Shown here piece by piece: positions 8,379 through 16,898 of a stretch of DNA of 64,000 nt (the stretch's first letter is position 1; the number at the start of each line of letters is the position of its first letter). The notes beneath the pieces are model-generated. The model worked only from the letters and a program-made list of their open reading frames with translations, searched no databases and had not been told where the DNA came from. The DNA is taken from NCBI GenBank assembly GCA_002238485.1, contig MPMG01000008.1:1-64000 (forward strand), read 5' to 3'. A program made the translations under genes and the position numbers. This DNA is from Chloroflexi bacterium bin20 (GTDB lineage Bacteria > Chloroflexota > Anaerolineae > Aggregatilineales > Phototrophicaceae).

Positions 8379-8957
8379 GTGGCATTGAAGATAATTACCG
8401 TGTTTGGCAGTTCGCAAGTGCGTCCAGGCGACATGGTATACGAGGATGCCGAGACGATCGGTCGCGGTTTGGCACAGGCGGGTTATGCCGTAATGAGTGG
8501 CGGCTACAAGGGCGTGATGGAAGCTGTCAGCAAGGGCGCGCGGGAAGCTGGCGGACATGTCATCGGCGTTACCACTGACCAGATCGGCTCGACTTTTGCT
8601 ATTCAGCCCAACACCTGGTTGACTGAGATACACAATTATGCCTTTCTGCGCGACCGCCTGCTGCACATGGTAGAGCGGGCCGATGGCTATTTGGCCATGC
8701 CCGGTGGCGTCGGCACCTTGCACGAAATCGCTGAAACCTGGGAGCTGCTGCGCATCGACGTGCTGCCGCGGCGTCCCTTCGTCGTGTATGGCGAAATGTG
8801 GACGATGCTGATTAGCGAGCTGCAAGCAACGCGCTTTGTTCCCGGTGGCTTTGACGAACGGTATGTCACGTGGGCGATGCAACCGGCCGATGCCCTCGAC
8901 CTGCTATGCAACTGGCGGCAGCGCATGAAGCTGGATGCGCCGCCGGATGTCGACTGA
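8379..8957 (+). CDS. LOG-family protein (TIGR00730)
   Basis: The 192-residue protein carries the LOG signature Met-Pro-Gly-Gly-Val-Gly-Thr-Leu-His-Glu near residue 108 and a Gly-Gly-Tyr-Lys-Gly-Val-Met-Glu segment, a Rossmann-like nucleotide-binding fold. Known relatives are cytokinin-activating phosphoribohydrolases that release free base from nucleoside 5'-monophosphates; most bacterial members are of uncertain role. The start is GTG at 8379 with GGAG about 8 bases upstream. It ends before the solute-binding-protein gene, whose start is 106 bases downstream. Confidence 0.88.
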   Translation: MALKIITVFGSSQVRPGDMVYEDAETIGRGLAQAGYAVMSGGYKGVMEAVSKGAREAGGHVIGVTTDQIGSTFAIQPNTWLTEIHNYAFLRDRLLHMVERADGYLAMPGGVGTLHEIAETWELLRIDVLPRRPFVVYGEMWTMLISELQATRFVPGGFDERYVTWAMQPADALDLLCNWRQRMKLDAPPDVD

Positions 8958-9063
8958 TGATTCTGCTGCCTGCGTTGATTCGACCTGGCGCGAAGTCTGC
9001 GCACAGCGAGTTTGTTGCAGCGACTGGTGTACAATGATGAGCAGGATCATAGGGAGCTTGTTC

Positions 9064-10305
9064 ATGCCGCATCGACTGGCGCTGGCTGTCATCATCATGC
9101 TCGTTTTTTCGATATCACTGGCCAGGGCGCAAGACGCTGGTCTTGGCGAAGATGCGCCGCCGCCTTTGAAAGTTTGGCTGCCTGCGCCGTTGATCGCAGA
9201 CGAATCGGGCGCGGCCTACCAATTGCTGAGCGAGCACACCAACATCTTTAGCGAGCGCACTGGCATTGGCGCGCAATTTCGCATCAAAGAAGTGGGCACG
9301 GTAGGTGGCATCATGTCGACCATCCGCGCGGGTAGCGATGTGGCGCCAGGCGCCCTGCCCGATCTCACGTTGATCCGCCGCCGCGATTTCACGCCGACAC
9401 AAGCGCGTCAATACTTTCAATCCTTGGAAACTCTGTTTTCATCTTCGCTGATCAACGAGCTGGGCAGCGCGCTGAGTTTTGGGCATATCCCTTTGGATGA
9501 CGCGATTGCGCTCTATGGCTTGCCCTACCTCTTTGACGCGCTACTGGCGATATACACGCCCGATGCCGGCGAGCTGGGCAATGCGCCCACCTTCGATGAT
9601 GTGCTTGCCAGCGGAGTCTCCTTTCACTTTCCGGCTGCGCGCACGAACGGCTTAAACCAGACCACCTACTTGCAGTACTTGTCCGCTGGTGGCTCGCGGC
9701 AAGACGAAGTCGTCAGCACGATCAATGAGATGGCGCTGCGCATGGTGCTGGCGTTCTATCAAGCGTTGGTCGAGGCAGAACAGGTTACGCCCGATGTACT
9801 GGGCATTCAGTCGGCAACCGCTTATCTGTCGGATCTTACAAGTCGCGCCGAAGCGCCACAACTCGCCATTGCCAATGCCAGCGATTACCTCAGCCTGCTG
9901 GAACAAAACCCGGCGCTGCAGGTTGCCAGCATCCCGACGGCGGGTGGACTGGGGGCATCGGCGCTGGATGGCTGGCTTTGGGTCATCGTTACGCCCGATT
10001 TGAGCCGGCAGTCGCTGGCGGCGCGCTTCTTGGAATGGATGATGGAGCCGGTTTTCCATGCCAATCTGTCATTGACGCTGCATCACTTGCCGACGCAGAC
10101 AGCAGCTTTGACCGACAGCCTGCCCGAGGCGGTCGACCGACAATTCTTCGCCGATCTGTTGGCTAGCGCGACTCTGCCCCTGCCAGAAGGTGAGGGCGGC
10201 GCGGCATCGAGACTGATGCAAGAGGCGCTGGCGCGCGTGCTGCAAAGTGAAGCGACCGCCGCAGCCGCCACACGAGAGGCCCTTGCCCAATTCGCCGCGC
10301 GCTAG
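9064..10305 (+). CDS. Extracellular solute-binding protein
   Basis: This 413-residue protein has a signal peptide at residues 1-23 (Met-Pro-His-Arg-Leu, hydrophobic core, Ala-Arg-Ala-Gln). The mature part has the layout of ABC-transporter binding proteins of family 1: an early Lys-Val-Trp-Leu-Pro-Ala strand, a Pro-Asp-Leu-Thr-Leu segment, a Tyr-Gly-Leu-Pro-Tyr crossover region, and late Ala-Arg-Phe-Leu-Glu-Trp-Met. No permease or ATPase gene is nearby, so the ligand is unknown. GGGAG before the ATG at 9064 supports this start; upstream in-frame codons to 8935 would run through the end of the LOG gene. Its stop overlaps the convergent acetyltransferase stop by 4 bases. Confidence 0.72.
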   Translation: MPHRLALAVIIMLVFSISLARAQDAGLGEDAPPPLKVWLPAPLIADESGAAYQLLSEHTNIFSERTGIGAQFRIKEVGTVGGIMSTIRAGSDVAPGALPDLTLIRRRDFTPTQARQYFQSLETLFSSSLINELGSALSFGHIPLDDAIALYGLPYLFDALLAIYTPDAGELGNAPTFDDVLASGVSFHFPAARTNGLNQTTYLQYLSAGGSRQDEVVSTINEMALRMVLAFYQALVEAEQVTPDVLGIQSATAYLSDLTSRAEAPQLAIANASDYLSLLEQNPALQVASIPTAGGLGASALDGWLWVIVTPDLSRQSLAARFLEWMMEPVFHANLSLTLHHLPTQTAALTDSLPEAVDRQFFADLLASATLPLPEGEGGAASRLMQEALARVLQSEATAAAATREALAQFAAR

Positions 10306-11444
10306 ACGGGCAAAGCTTTCTGATAGAAGCGGTGTGTCTTGTATACCTTGCCGCCCAGGCTGAGGCTGATCTTGATGAGCGGATTCGTTTCCAGCACCCA
10401 GCCCGAATCCAGGTAGTCATATTGTGAAGGCAGCAACGCTTTCATCATTGCATGCAGCATCGCCAGCTCGACGCCTTTGTTGCGGCAGGCTTGCTTGACG
10501 CCCATCAGCGGCATGCGCACACCTTTGATCAACTTGCGCACCTTCCAGTGCCAGCCCACTTGCAACATCGTCCAGGGCTCGGGCACGCCAGGTTTTGGAT
10601 AGGCAAGGCGCAGCGCTTCGTTGAAGTTGGGGATAGTCAGCGCGAACCCGACCGGCTCTCCACCAATTTCGGCAAAGAAGGCCAGGTCGGACTCGACCAA
10701 CATGCCCAGATCGGCGACCAAGGCCTCCAGTTCGGCGTCATTCATGGGGATAAAGCCCCAGTTTTTCTCCCAGGCAGCGTTGTAGATTTCTCGGAAGCGC
10801 TGGAAGTCGCCTTTCTTGTCGCGCGCATTCATCTTGCGCACGCTGATTCCGCTGCGTTGCGACGCGCGTGTCACCAGGCGCCCCAGCCGATCCAGCGAGC
10901 CGCTTTCTTCGATAGTCTCGCGGTCTTGATAAATGCAATGCACATCCATCACTTTTTCAAAGCCGGCGCTTTCAATCAACGTCTGATAATAGGGCGGGTT
11001 GTAGGGCATCATGATGACGGCGGGGCTGAAATTGTCGACCAACAGACCGCATTCTTCGTTGGTGGTGAAGCTGGCCGGACCGCGCAGGGCGTCTACGCCT
11101 TGTTTGCCAAGCCAATCGGCAGCCGTGCCCAGCAGGGCATGCGCGACTTCGGCATCGTCAACGACTTCAAACAAGCCAAAGAAGCCGATATTCTCGTTGT
11201 GATAGCGATTGTGTTCGTGATTAACGAAGGCGGCTATCGTGCCAAGCATGGTATCGCCACGCCAGGCAGCGAAGTATTCGCCATCCATATATCCCCAGGC
11301 GGGGTGGCGCGACTTGTCCAGCAACTGCCGGCGCATCGAAAGCAAGGGCGGCGCCCAGTTCGGGTCCTTGGCATAATGCAACCACGGGAAGCGGAAGAAT
11401 GCTCGGAATTCGCTGTTGCTGACGATCGGTCGCACCTCTTGCAC
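10302..11444 (-). CDS. GNAT-like acyltransferase (YghO type)
   Basis: The 380-residue protein resembles the long GNAT-fold family typified by YghO. It has an N-terminal Val-Pro-type domain with Pro-Trp-Leu-His-Tyr-Ala-Lys-Asp-Pro-Asn-Trp-Ala-Pro, a Gly-Phe-Phe-Gly-Leu-Phe-Glu segment, Leu-Arg-Gly-Pro-Ala-Ser-Phe-Thr-Thr-Asn-Glu, and Met-Pro-Tyr-Asn-Pro-Pro-Tyr-Tyr. These are hallmark stretches of the family, but its substrates are not established. It ends tail to tail with the solute-binding-protein gene, sharing the tetranucleotide CTAG. Confidence 0.75.
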   Translation of the reverse strand: MQEVRPIVSNSEFRAFFRFPWLHYAKDPNWAPPLLSMRRQLLDKSRHPAWGYMDGEYFAAWRGDTMLGTIAAFVNHEHNRYHNENIGFFGLFEVVDDAEVAHALLGTAADWLGKQGVDALRGPASFTTNEECGLLVDNFSPAVIMMPYNPPYYQTLIESAGFEKVMDVHCIYQDRETIEESGSLDRLGRLVTRASQRSGISVRKMNARDKKGDFQRFREIYNAAWEKNWGFIPMNDAELEALVADLGMLVESDLAFFAEIGGEPVGFALTIPNFNEALRLAYPKPGVPEPWTMLQVGWHWKVRKLIKGVRMPLMGVKQACRNKGVELAMLHAMMKALLPSQYDYLDSGWVLETNPLIKISLSLGGKVYKTHRFYQKALPV

Positions 11445-11550
11445 GCGTTCACCTCGCTGGTTTCCTTAGCCTGCGCCATCCGATTGTAACGCCGCCGAGA
11501 GAAGCGCTCAAGCCGAGCGCCTTCCCAAGGAAAATGGGCGGACAGAAACC

Positions 11551-11579
11551 TTGACAGGCGGCCGCTGCCCTGCTAACCT
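11551..11579 (+). promoter_or_regulatory. Promoter of tRNA-Asn
   Basis: TTGACA (11551-11556), a 17-base spacer and TAACCT (11574-11579) lie 13 bases before the tRNA. The -35 is perfect and the -10 imperfect; the position is right for a tRNA promoter. Confidence 0.65.
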
Positions 11580-11592
11580 TGCGGCAGCCTAT

Positions 11593-11665
11593 TCCGTAGT
11601 AGCTCAATTGGCAGAGCGGTCGGCTGTTAACCGATAGGTTCTAGGTTCAAGTCCTAGCTACGGAG
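11593..11665 (+). tRNA. tRNA-Asn(GTT)
   Basis: A 73-base cloverleaf with acceptor stem TCCGTAG/CTACGGA and discriminator G. D-arm AGCTCAATTGGCAGAGC, anticodon loop CTGTTAA with anticodon GTT, and T-arm GGTTCAAGTCC are all visible. CCA is not encoded. Confidence 0.97.
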
Positions 11666-11670
11666 ACGGA

Positions 11671-12468
11671 TTATTGCCCCGGTTGCGGGGCATTTTTGTT
11701 TCCCGCATTCATTTCATAGATCAGTCGCAAGCCATCCAGCGTCAATTCGGGCGCGATCTCATCAATGCGCGGGATGTGCTGCATGAAGAGGTCTGCCAGC
11801 CCACCGGTGGCGACAACGCGCGCATCCGGCGAATCCAGCTGCGCCAGGATGCGTCCCAGCAGCGCTTCAATCATGCCGACATAACCCCAAAAGATGCCCG
11901 ACTGCATGGCGTGCACGGTGTTGGTGCCCACTGGCATTGGCGGCGGCAGCAGATCGACCTTGTGCAGCTGGGCGGCGCGGCTGACCAGGGCGTCGTGCGC
12001 CAGGCGGATCCCCGGCGCGATCACCCCGCCAACATACGATCTGTCTGCCGAAAGCACATCAAAATTGGTCGATGTGCCAAAGTCAACGCTGATAGCCGGC
12101 GCTCCATGCAGCTTCGAAAGCGCCGCAGCGTTGCAGAGACGGTCTGCGCCGGCTTGCTCGGGACTGTCGATGGCGATGCCAATGCCCAGCTCAATGCGGC
12201 TGCTGACGATGAGTGGCTCCAGCTGCAAATCACGGCGCGCCAGCTCGTGAAAAGTGGGCGTCAATGCCGGCACGACGCAACTCATACAGGCAGAATGTAT
12301 GTCGTCGATTTGGACCTGGGCAACAGCCAGGAAGTTGCGCACCAGCACGGCATATTCGTCTGTCGTCTTGCCCGTGACCGTGCGCGCGCGCCAGGAAAGC
12401 CGCCAGCTGCCGCCATCCCAAAGTCCGAGATGAATGTTGGTATTGCCTATATCAAATGCCAGCAGCAT
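11671..12468 (-). CDS. coaX: Type III pantothenate kinase
   Basis: CoaX phosphorylates pantothenate, the first step of coenzyme A synthesis. The 265-residue protein has the N-terminal Asp-Ile-Gly-Asn-Thr-Asn phosphate-binding loop, Gly-Ala-Asp-Arg with the catalytic Asp, Asp-Phe-Gly-Thr-Ser-Thr, and Gly-Gly-Val-Ile-Ala-Pro-Gly-Ile, all diagnostic. The ATG at 12468 follows GTGGAGCC; a GTG at 12480 is in frame but lacks a site. The last residues (Asn-Lys-Asn-Ala-Pro-Gln-Pro-Gly-Gln) are encoded by the tRNA-Asn terminator read from the other strand. Confidence 0.93.
   Translation of the reverse strand: MLLAFDIGNTNIHLGLWDGGSWRLSWRARTVTGKTTDEYAVLVRNFLAVAQVQIDDIHSACMSCVVPALTPTFHELARRDLQLEPLIVSSRIELGIGIAIDSPEQAGADRLCNAAALSKLHGAPAISVDFGTSTNFDVLSADRSYVGGVIAPGIRLAHDALVSRAAQLHKVDLLPPPMPVGTNTVHAMQSGIFWGYVGMIEALLGRILAQLDSPDARVVATGGLADLFMQHIPRIDEIAPELTLDGLRLIYEMNAGNKNAPQPGQ
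11676..11697 (+). terminator. Terminator of tRNA-Asn, inside the coaX 3' end
   Basis: Perfect stem GCCCCG (11676-11681), loop GTTG, CGGGGC (11686-11691), followed by A and five T. It starts 10 bases after the tRNA and overlaps the last codons of the convergent coaX gene. Confidence 0.85.
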
Positions 12469-12480
12469 GGCAGGCTCCAC

Positions 12481-12511
12481 TTGCTGTACAGGCTCGCGTC
12501 TGCGCTATACT
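12481..12511 (+). promoter_or_regulatory. Possible promoter for the 12551 gene
   Basis: TTGCTG (12481-12486) and TATACT (12506-12511) are 19 bases apart, longer than ideal. The -10 is good. It lies in the divergent gap between coaX and the acetyltransferase-like gene. Confidence 0.45.
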
Positions 12512-12550
12512 ATAGCAGGTTGAAATCGGGGATGGAGCAAAGATCGGCGC

Positions 12551-13486
12551 ATGCAGGTGCGGCAGGCGACACTGGACGACAGCGGCAAAATCGTGCGGCT
12601 CTTCACAGAGCGTGTGGCTCTGTGGCAGCGGCTGAATGCTCGTGGCGAGGTGGAAGACCTGCCCTACGAGTCGCTGACGATCTATGAACGTTGGCTGCAT
12701 GGCGGCGCCTGGATGTCGCTGGAGACAGGCGCGATCTGGTTGAGTCACTTGCTGGGCGGCAATGGCGGCGCTTATGTGCTCGAACATGCCGGCGAGATCC
12801 TGGCTTATGCCGAAGCCTTCGTCAACGATGAGCTGACGCCCATGAACGAGCACCTGCACCTGGCGGATATGCTGGTCGCAGCTGGCTGGCCCGATGAGGT
12901 TCATCACGCGCTGGCAGAGACAATCTTGGCCGATGCGCGAGCGGTGGGCAGAGTTTCGGTAACTTATCCCGATTATGACAAAGAGCTAGCCACCTACTTT
13001 CGCAAATACTTCGGCACGAACGAGCTCATGCGTACGCGGCGGCACGATGTTCCGGCGCAGGTTGGGCAGAGCTTTTACAAGAGTCAGGAGTTTGACAAGC
13101 GTGACCCGGCATTGATCGACAGTTGGACGATGGCGGCCGGTCGTTGGGGCAGTCCTCGCGCGCTTTGGGAAAAAGAATGGAAAGCTCACTGGGACAGCAT
13201 TCCCCAGATCGCCGAGCGCGCCAAACATCGTCGCTATGTCAATGCTTCTGGGCACGAAGCGCTGGTATGCTTTCATCAGCAGCTCTACAACGCGCGCAAA
13301 GCCGATGTGTATTGTTGGTCGCCGCGCGATCTGAGCACGCAGTTGCTGGTGGCCATCCGTGATATGGGACATCGTCTGGGCTTTCGTACATTGAGTCTGG
13401 CGCTGCCCGAGTCGTCGGTGGGGATGTTGCCAGCCGATTCCAGCTCCGAGCCGAATCAGCAGGTTGTCGCCACGGTGGATGTCTGA
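12551..13486 (+). CDS. GNAT-family acetyltransferase-like protein
   Basis: The 311-residue protein opens like a GNAT domain (Met-Gln-Val-Arg-Gln-Ala-Thr-Leu-Asp-Asp), has Gly-Gly-Ala-Tyr-Val-Leu-Glu and Ile-Leu-Ala-Tyr-Ala-Glu-Ala-Phe-Val, strands 3-4 of the fold, and Leu-Ala-Glu-Thr-Ile-Leu-Ala-Asp-Ala as a candidate helix. The second half continues without an obvious acetyl-CoA loop, so it may be two degenerate GNAT halves. The substrate is unknown. It has its own candidate promoter and is followed 62 bases later by the M20 peptidase gene. Confidence 0.6.
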   Translation: MQVRQATLDDSGKIVRLFTERVALWQRLNARGEVEDLPYESLTIYERWLHGGAWMSLETGAIWLSHLLGGNGGAYVLEHAGEILAYAEAFVNDELTPMNEHLHLADMLVAAGWPDEVHHALAETILADARAVGRVSVTYPDYDKELATYFRKYFGTNELMRTRRHDVPAQVGQSFYKSQEFDKRDPALIDSWTMAAGRWGSPRALWEKEWKAHWDSIPQIAERAKHRRYVNASGHEALVCFHQQLYNARKADVYCWSPRDLSTQLLVAIRDMGHRLGFRTLSLALPESSVGMLPADSSSEPNQQVVATVDV

Positions 13487-13548
13487 ACGCGCAACCCATT
13501 CGACTTCATAAGTCAAAATGCCAACACAACCTATTCAGGGAGAAAAGC

Positions 13549-14970
13549 ATGCAAACCAGGCAGGATATCGCCGATTGGCTGGATGAACATCAAGCGCGCT
13601 TCACTGCGATGTCGGACGAAATCTGGGATAATCCCGAGTTGCAATTTGTCGAATTCAAGGCGTCCAAGCTGCAGGCAGATTTCCTGGCGGCGGAGGGATT
13701 CCGCATTGAATGGGATATCGGCGGGCTGAGCACAGCATTCGCGGCCGAATGGGGCAATGGCAAGCCCGTCATCGCCTTCGCTGGCGAATATGATGCCCTG
13801 CCCGGCTTGTCACAGCGCGACCAAAATTCGCCCGATCCTTTGGAGGCTGGGGGACCTGGTCACGGCTGCGGGCACAATCTGTTGGGGACGGGCTGCCTGG
13901 CGGCGGCATTGGCTTTCAAGGAATGGCTGAAAAGCACGGGACGCGCCGGTACTGTGCGCTATTATGGCTGCCCAGCCGAAGAAGGCGGCAGTGGCAAGGT
14001 ATTCATGGGACGAGCGGGCGCATTTGACGACCTGGACGCCACCTTCAACTGGCATCCCTGGTATATCAACACGGCGATGAAGGGCAGTATGCTCAGCGTA
14101 AACCGCTATTATTTCCGCTTTCATGGCAAAACCGCCCATGCTGCCGCCGATCCACATTCCGGACGGTCGGCGCTGGATGCTCTGGAATTGATGAATATCG
14201 GCGTCAATTACCTGCGCGAGCATGTGACCGACGATGTGCGCTTGCACTATGCCATCCTCAGCGGTGGACTGGCGCCAAATGTCGTGCCAGACTTTGCAGA
14301 AAGCTACTATTATGTGCGCGCCAATGAAGCGCAGACGCTCGATGATGTCAGCCAGCGTGTCATCCGCATCGCTCATGGCGCGGCAATGATGACCGATACC
14401 CAGGTCGAAGTGGTCTACAAATCGGGCTCGACGCGCGTGCTGTCCAACGAAGTGCTGGCGGATTTGCAATATGAGATGATGCGCGAGCTGGGCGGGATCG
14501 ACTTCAGCGACGAAGAACAAGCCTACGCTGCCGCCATCAACGAGCATTTTGGCGATGCCAATGTACGCAGCCTAGTCGACCGCTACGGCGTGGACGCGGA
14601 CGCTGCCAGACAAGGGCTGATCGGCGATGTGCTGCCCAGCCGGGACAAAGGCTATGTCTCGCCTGGCTCGACGGACATGGGCGATATGAGTTGGTATGCG
14701 CCTTGCAGCATGCTACAAACCGCCACCTGGGCGAGCCGAGCCGCGGCGCATTCCTGGGGTGTCGTGGCGACCGGGCGGACATCCATAGGGCACAAGGGCA
14801 TGATGTTCGCTGCCAAGGTCATGGCGCTGGCAGCGGGGGAATTGGTGCTGTCGCCGGATAGGCTGGCGAATGCACAAGCCGAATTCCAGGCTGCGATTGA
14901 GCGCAAGCCTTATGTTTGTCCGATACCCGATGAGGTAAACGCGCCGCGGCATGAGCATCCGCTGCGGTGA
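13549..14970 (+). CDS. M20-family amidohydrolase, AbgB-like
   Basis: This 473-residue metallohydrolase matches the AbgB branch of the M20 family, whose model member helps cleave p-aminobenzoyl-glutamate. Visible are Phe-Ala-Gly-Glu-Tyr-Asp-Ala-Leu-Pro-Gly, Gly-His-Gly-Cys-Gly-His-Asn, Cys-Pro-Ala-Glu-Glu-Gly-Gly-Ser-Gly (metal ligands and catalytic Glu), and Gly-Lys-Thr-Ala-His-Ala-Ala at the start of the dimerisation domain. A GGGAGA site precedes the ATG. No AbgA or AbgT partner is nearby, so the substrate may be another amino-acid amide. Convergent with the Uma2 gene. Confidence 0.85.
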   Translation: MQTRQDIADWLDEHQARFTAMSDEIWDNPELQFVEFKASKLQADFLAAEGFRIEWDIGGLSTAFAAEWGNGKPVIAFAGEYDALPGLSQRDQNSPDPLEAGGPGHGCGHNLLGTGCLAAALAFKEWLKSTGRAGTVRYYGCPAEEGGSGKVFMGRAGAFDDLDATFNWHPWYINTAMKGSMLSVNRYYFRFHGKTAHAAADPHSGRSALDALELMNIGVNYLREHVTDDVRLHYAILSGGLAPNVVPDFAESYYYVRANEAQTLDDVSQRVIRIAHGAAMMTDTQVEVVYKSGSTRVLSNEVLADLQYEMMRELGGIDFSDEEQAYAAAINEHFGDANVRSLVDRYGVDADAARQGLIGDVLPSRDKGYVSPGSTDMGDMSWYAPCSMLQTATWASRAAAHSWGVVATGRTSIGHKGMMFAAKVMALAAGELVLSPDRLANAQAEFQAAIERKPYVCPIPDEVNAPRHEHPLR

Positions 14971-14983
14971 GAAGCCGAGGAAT

Positions 14984-15586
14984 CTAAGCGGGGAAGATGT
15001 CAGCGACTTTGACCGAGAAACCGGGCAAGACATCGCCGCCGGTCAATATGTCGTTTTCGCGCAATTGGCGGATACCTGCGGATGTGTGAACTTGTACCGT
15101 GCGCGTCTTAGGATAGACCACCCAAACCAGTTTAGCGCCTGCACCGAACAATTGAAAGAGCTTCAACTGCATATCCGCGGCCGTATTGCTTGGCGAGATG
15201 ATCTCAATTGCCAGGTCGGGCGCGCCTTCTATCACCGATGGCACGTTAGGGTCAGGCGCATTCGCCGAATTGACAAAGGCGATATCGACGCCACGCACTG
15301 AATCCCTGCCGCTGCTTGCCCGCTCAAGCACGAAGCCGCCGTCACCGGCATACACACGGCCAAGACTGTTGCCATAAACAAATGTAACCAGACGAGCCGC
15401 CAGCAGAGACAAAGTTTCGCTGTGCTGGCGATTCGTATATGGCACGGCAACTATCTCTCCCTCAATAAGCTCGACAAGACAATCGGCATACAACGGCGAA
15501 TTGGCAATTTCCAGGAATTCGTCGGCGCTGATGTACTTGTCGGGAGCAGTCAATGTTGGCGCTGGCGCGGCGCGGATGGCATCCAT
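14984..15586 (-). CDS. Uma2-family protein (PD-(D/E)XK fold)
   Basis: The 200-residue protein matches the Uma2 (DUF820) family, common in Cyanobacteria and Chloroflexota. Key features: Leu-Ile-Glu-Gly-Glu-Ile in the first strand, Arg-Gly-Val-Asp-Ile-Ala-Phe-Val, and Pro-Asp-Leu-Ala-Ile-Glu-Ile-Ile-Ser-Pro-Ser-Asn, which supplies the endonuclease-fold acids. Family members are predicted nucleases, but the cellular role is not known. It stands alone between the AbgB-like peptidase and the UDG gene. Confidence 0.85.
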   Translation of the reverse strand: MDAIRAAPAPTLTAPDKYISADEFLEIANSPLYADCLVELIEGEIVAVPYTNRQHSETLSLLAARLVTFVYGNSLGRVYAGDGGFVLERASSGRDSVRGVDIAFVNSANAPDPNVPSVIEGAPDLAIEIISPSNTAADMQLKLFQLFGAGAKLVWVVYPKTRTVQVHTSAGIRQLRENDILTGGDVLPGFSVKVADIFPA

Positions 15587-15631
15587 AGCTTCAAATCTCC
15601 TCTGGTGACACTACGATAATACTTATGCTCC

Positions 15632-16240
15632 TCAGCGACTTGACAGGAATTGCGTCAATACCTGAAAGTCGTCTTCGAGCGTGCCGCGCTGGCTGGCGTT
15701 ATAGAGGGCGGCGGCAGGATGATACAGCGGCACAACGGAAGCCGTCCCGTAGGAGACGCGTACGGAGATGACCGTGCCGTGCAACTGGCTGATGCGCGCG
15801 CCGGACCGATACGCGCCAAAACGCCGCAAGATGAATTCCATCGAAAAACGTCCCAGCGTCGCCAGCACCTTGGGCTGGATGATGTCAATTTGCCGCTCCA
15901 GGAAAGGCGCGTAGAGGTCGATTTCGGTCTTCAGCGGGTCGCGGTTGTTGGGCGGACGATCTTTGACGATATTGGTTACATACACATCTTCGCGCGGGAC
16001 GCCGATGGAAGCCAGCAGCTGGTCGAGCACGCGCCCCGACGCCCCGCAGAAAGGCCGCCCGGTTTCGGCTTCGTTCTTGCCGGGCGCTTCGCCAATGAAC
16101 ATGATCTCAGCATGATGATTGCCTTCGCCAATGACGGGCCAGTACTTGTTGCGACTGCGGTAGTCGTAGAGCGGCGACTCAGTCAGATGGACGATTTCTT
16201 CTTTGATGACGCGGAGTTGTTCGGTGCGGTCGCTGGACAT
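15632..16240 (-). CDS. Uracil-DNA glycosylase, family-4-like, without Fe-S cysteines
   Basis: The 202-residue protein has the family 4 layout: motif A Gly-Glu-Ala-Pro-Gly (50-54), Gly-Arg-Pro-Phe-Cys-Gly (61-66), Asn-Ile-Val-Lys-Asp-Arg-Pro-Pro-Asn-Asn-Arg (90-100) and motif B Tyr-His-Pro-Ala-Ala (173-177). These enzymes remove uracil from DNA. Family 4 proteins bind a 4Fe-4S cluster with four cysteines; here the matching positions are Leu19, Ser22, Asp94 and Tyr110, and the only cysteine is Cys65. So the cluster must be absent. It lies 58 bases below the Nudix gene on the same strand. Confidence 0.85.
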   Translation of the reverse strand: MSSDRTEQLRVIKEEIVHLTESPLYDYRSRNKYWPVIGEGNHHAEIMFIGEAPGKNEAETGRPFCGASGRVLDQLLASIGVPREDVYVTNIVKDRPPNNRDPLKTEIDLYAPFLERQIDIIQPKVLATLGRFSMEFILRRFGAYRSGARISQLHGTVISVRVSYGTASVVPLYHPAAALYNASQRGTLEDDFQVLTQFLSSR

Positions 16241-16298
16241 GGCGGTGTTGGCTCGCTATTGCAGGCTTTGCAGCGAGTCTAGCACATAGCGCGCGCAT

Positions 16299-16898
16299 TC
16301 AAGCAAGATCTGCGAGGATAGCCCCAGCCTTGCGCAGCAGACGCCGCAATGAAGAGTCCAGCGCCTCGCCCATTGCCAGCGCCTCGGCCACGCTCAGCCA
16401 GCGGAAGCGCGCCGATTCGCCCTGCTCTGGCGCCAATGCGCGAGGCTGCCGGGTCACCATCAAGTAGCGAAAATCCAGGTGCAGATGGGCTGGCATATCG
16501 GGCTGCGCTGGGATCGTATGCACATCAAGGTCGACCGGCCCAGCAGCAGGCGGGAAGAATACCAGGTCGGGCAGGCCCGTTTCTTCGCGCGCTTCTCGCA
16601 GAGCCGCCTGGGCGACATCGGTCTCGTTTTCCATGTGACCACCCACTTGCAGCCAGCAACGCAGCTTCCGATGAAAATGCAGCAAGACGCGCCCGCTTGT
16701 GCAGTCGATGACCAGCGCCGAAGCGGTGATGTGCCCGACCTGGCAGCGTGGACTCAATATGTCGCCGTGCTTGCAGACAAGCTGCTTGATGAGCTGGATA
16801 TCGCGCGCTTCTTTGTGGTCGGCTGGCGAGTGCCTAGCCAAGATGCGCAGGATGGCTGCCAGGCGCCCGGGCAAATCGCCGTTTTCAGCCGCGCCCAT
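16299..16898 (-). CDS. Nudix hydrolase
   Basis: The 199-residue protein has an N-terminal helical part and a Nudix domain from about residue 60. The Nudix box reads Gly-Gly-His-Met-Glu, then Ala-Leu-Arg-Glu-Ala-Arg-Glu-Glu-Thr-Gly-Leu, with the core REx2EExG intact and Thr in place of the first Glu. Nudix enzymes cleave nucleoside diphosphates linked to other groups; the substrate is not predictable here. The ATG lies inside the end of rnd (14-base overlap), so the two are translated from one message. Confidence 0.85.
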   Translation of the reverse strand: MGAAENGDLPGRLAAILRILARHSPADHKEARDIQLIKQLVCKHGDILSPRCQVGHITASALVIDCTSGRVLLHFHRKLRCWLQVGGHMENETDVAQAALREAREETGLPDLVFFPPAAGPVDLDVHTIPAQPDMPAHLHLDFRYLMVTRQPRALAPEQGESARFRWLSVAEALAMGEALDSSLRRLLRKAGAILADLA

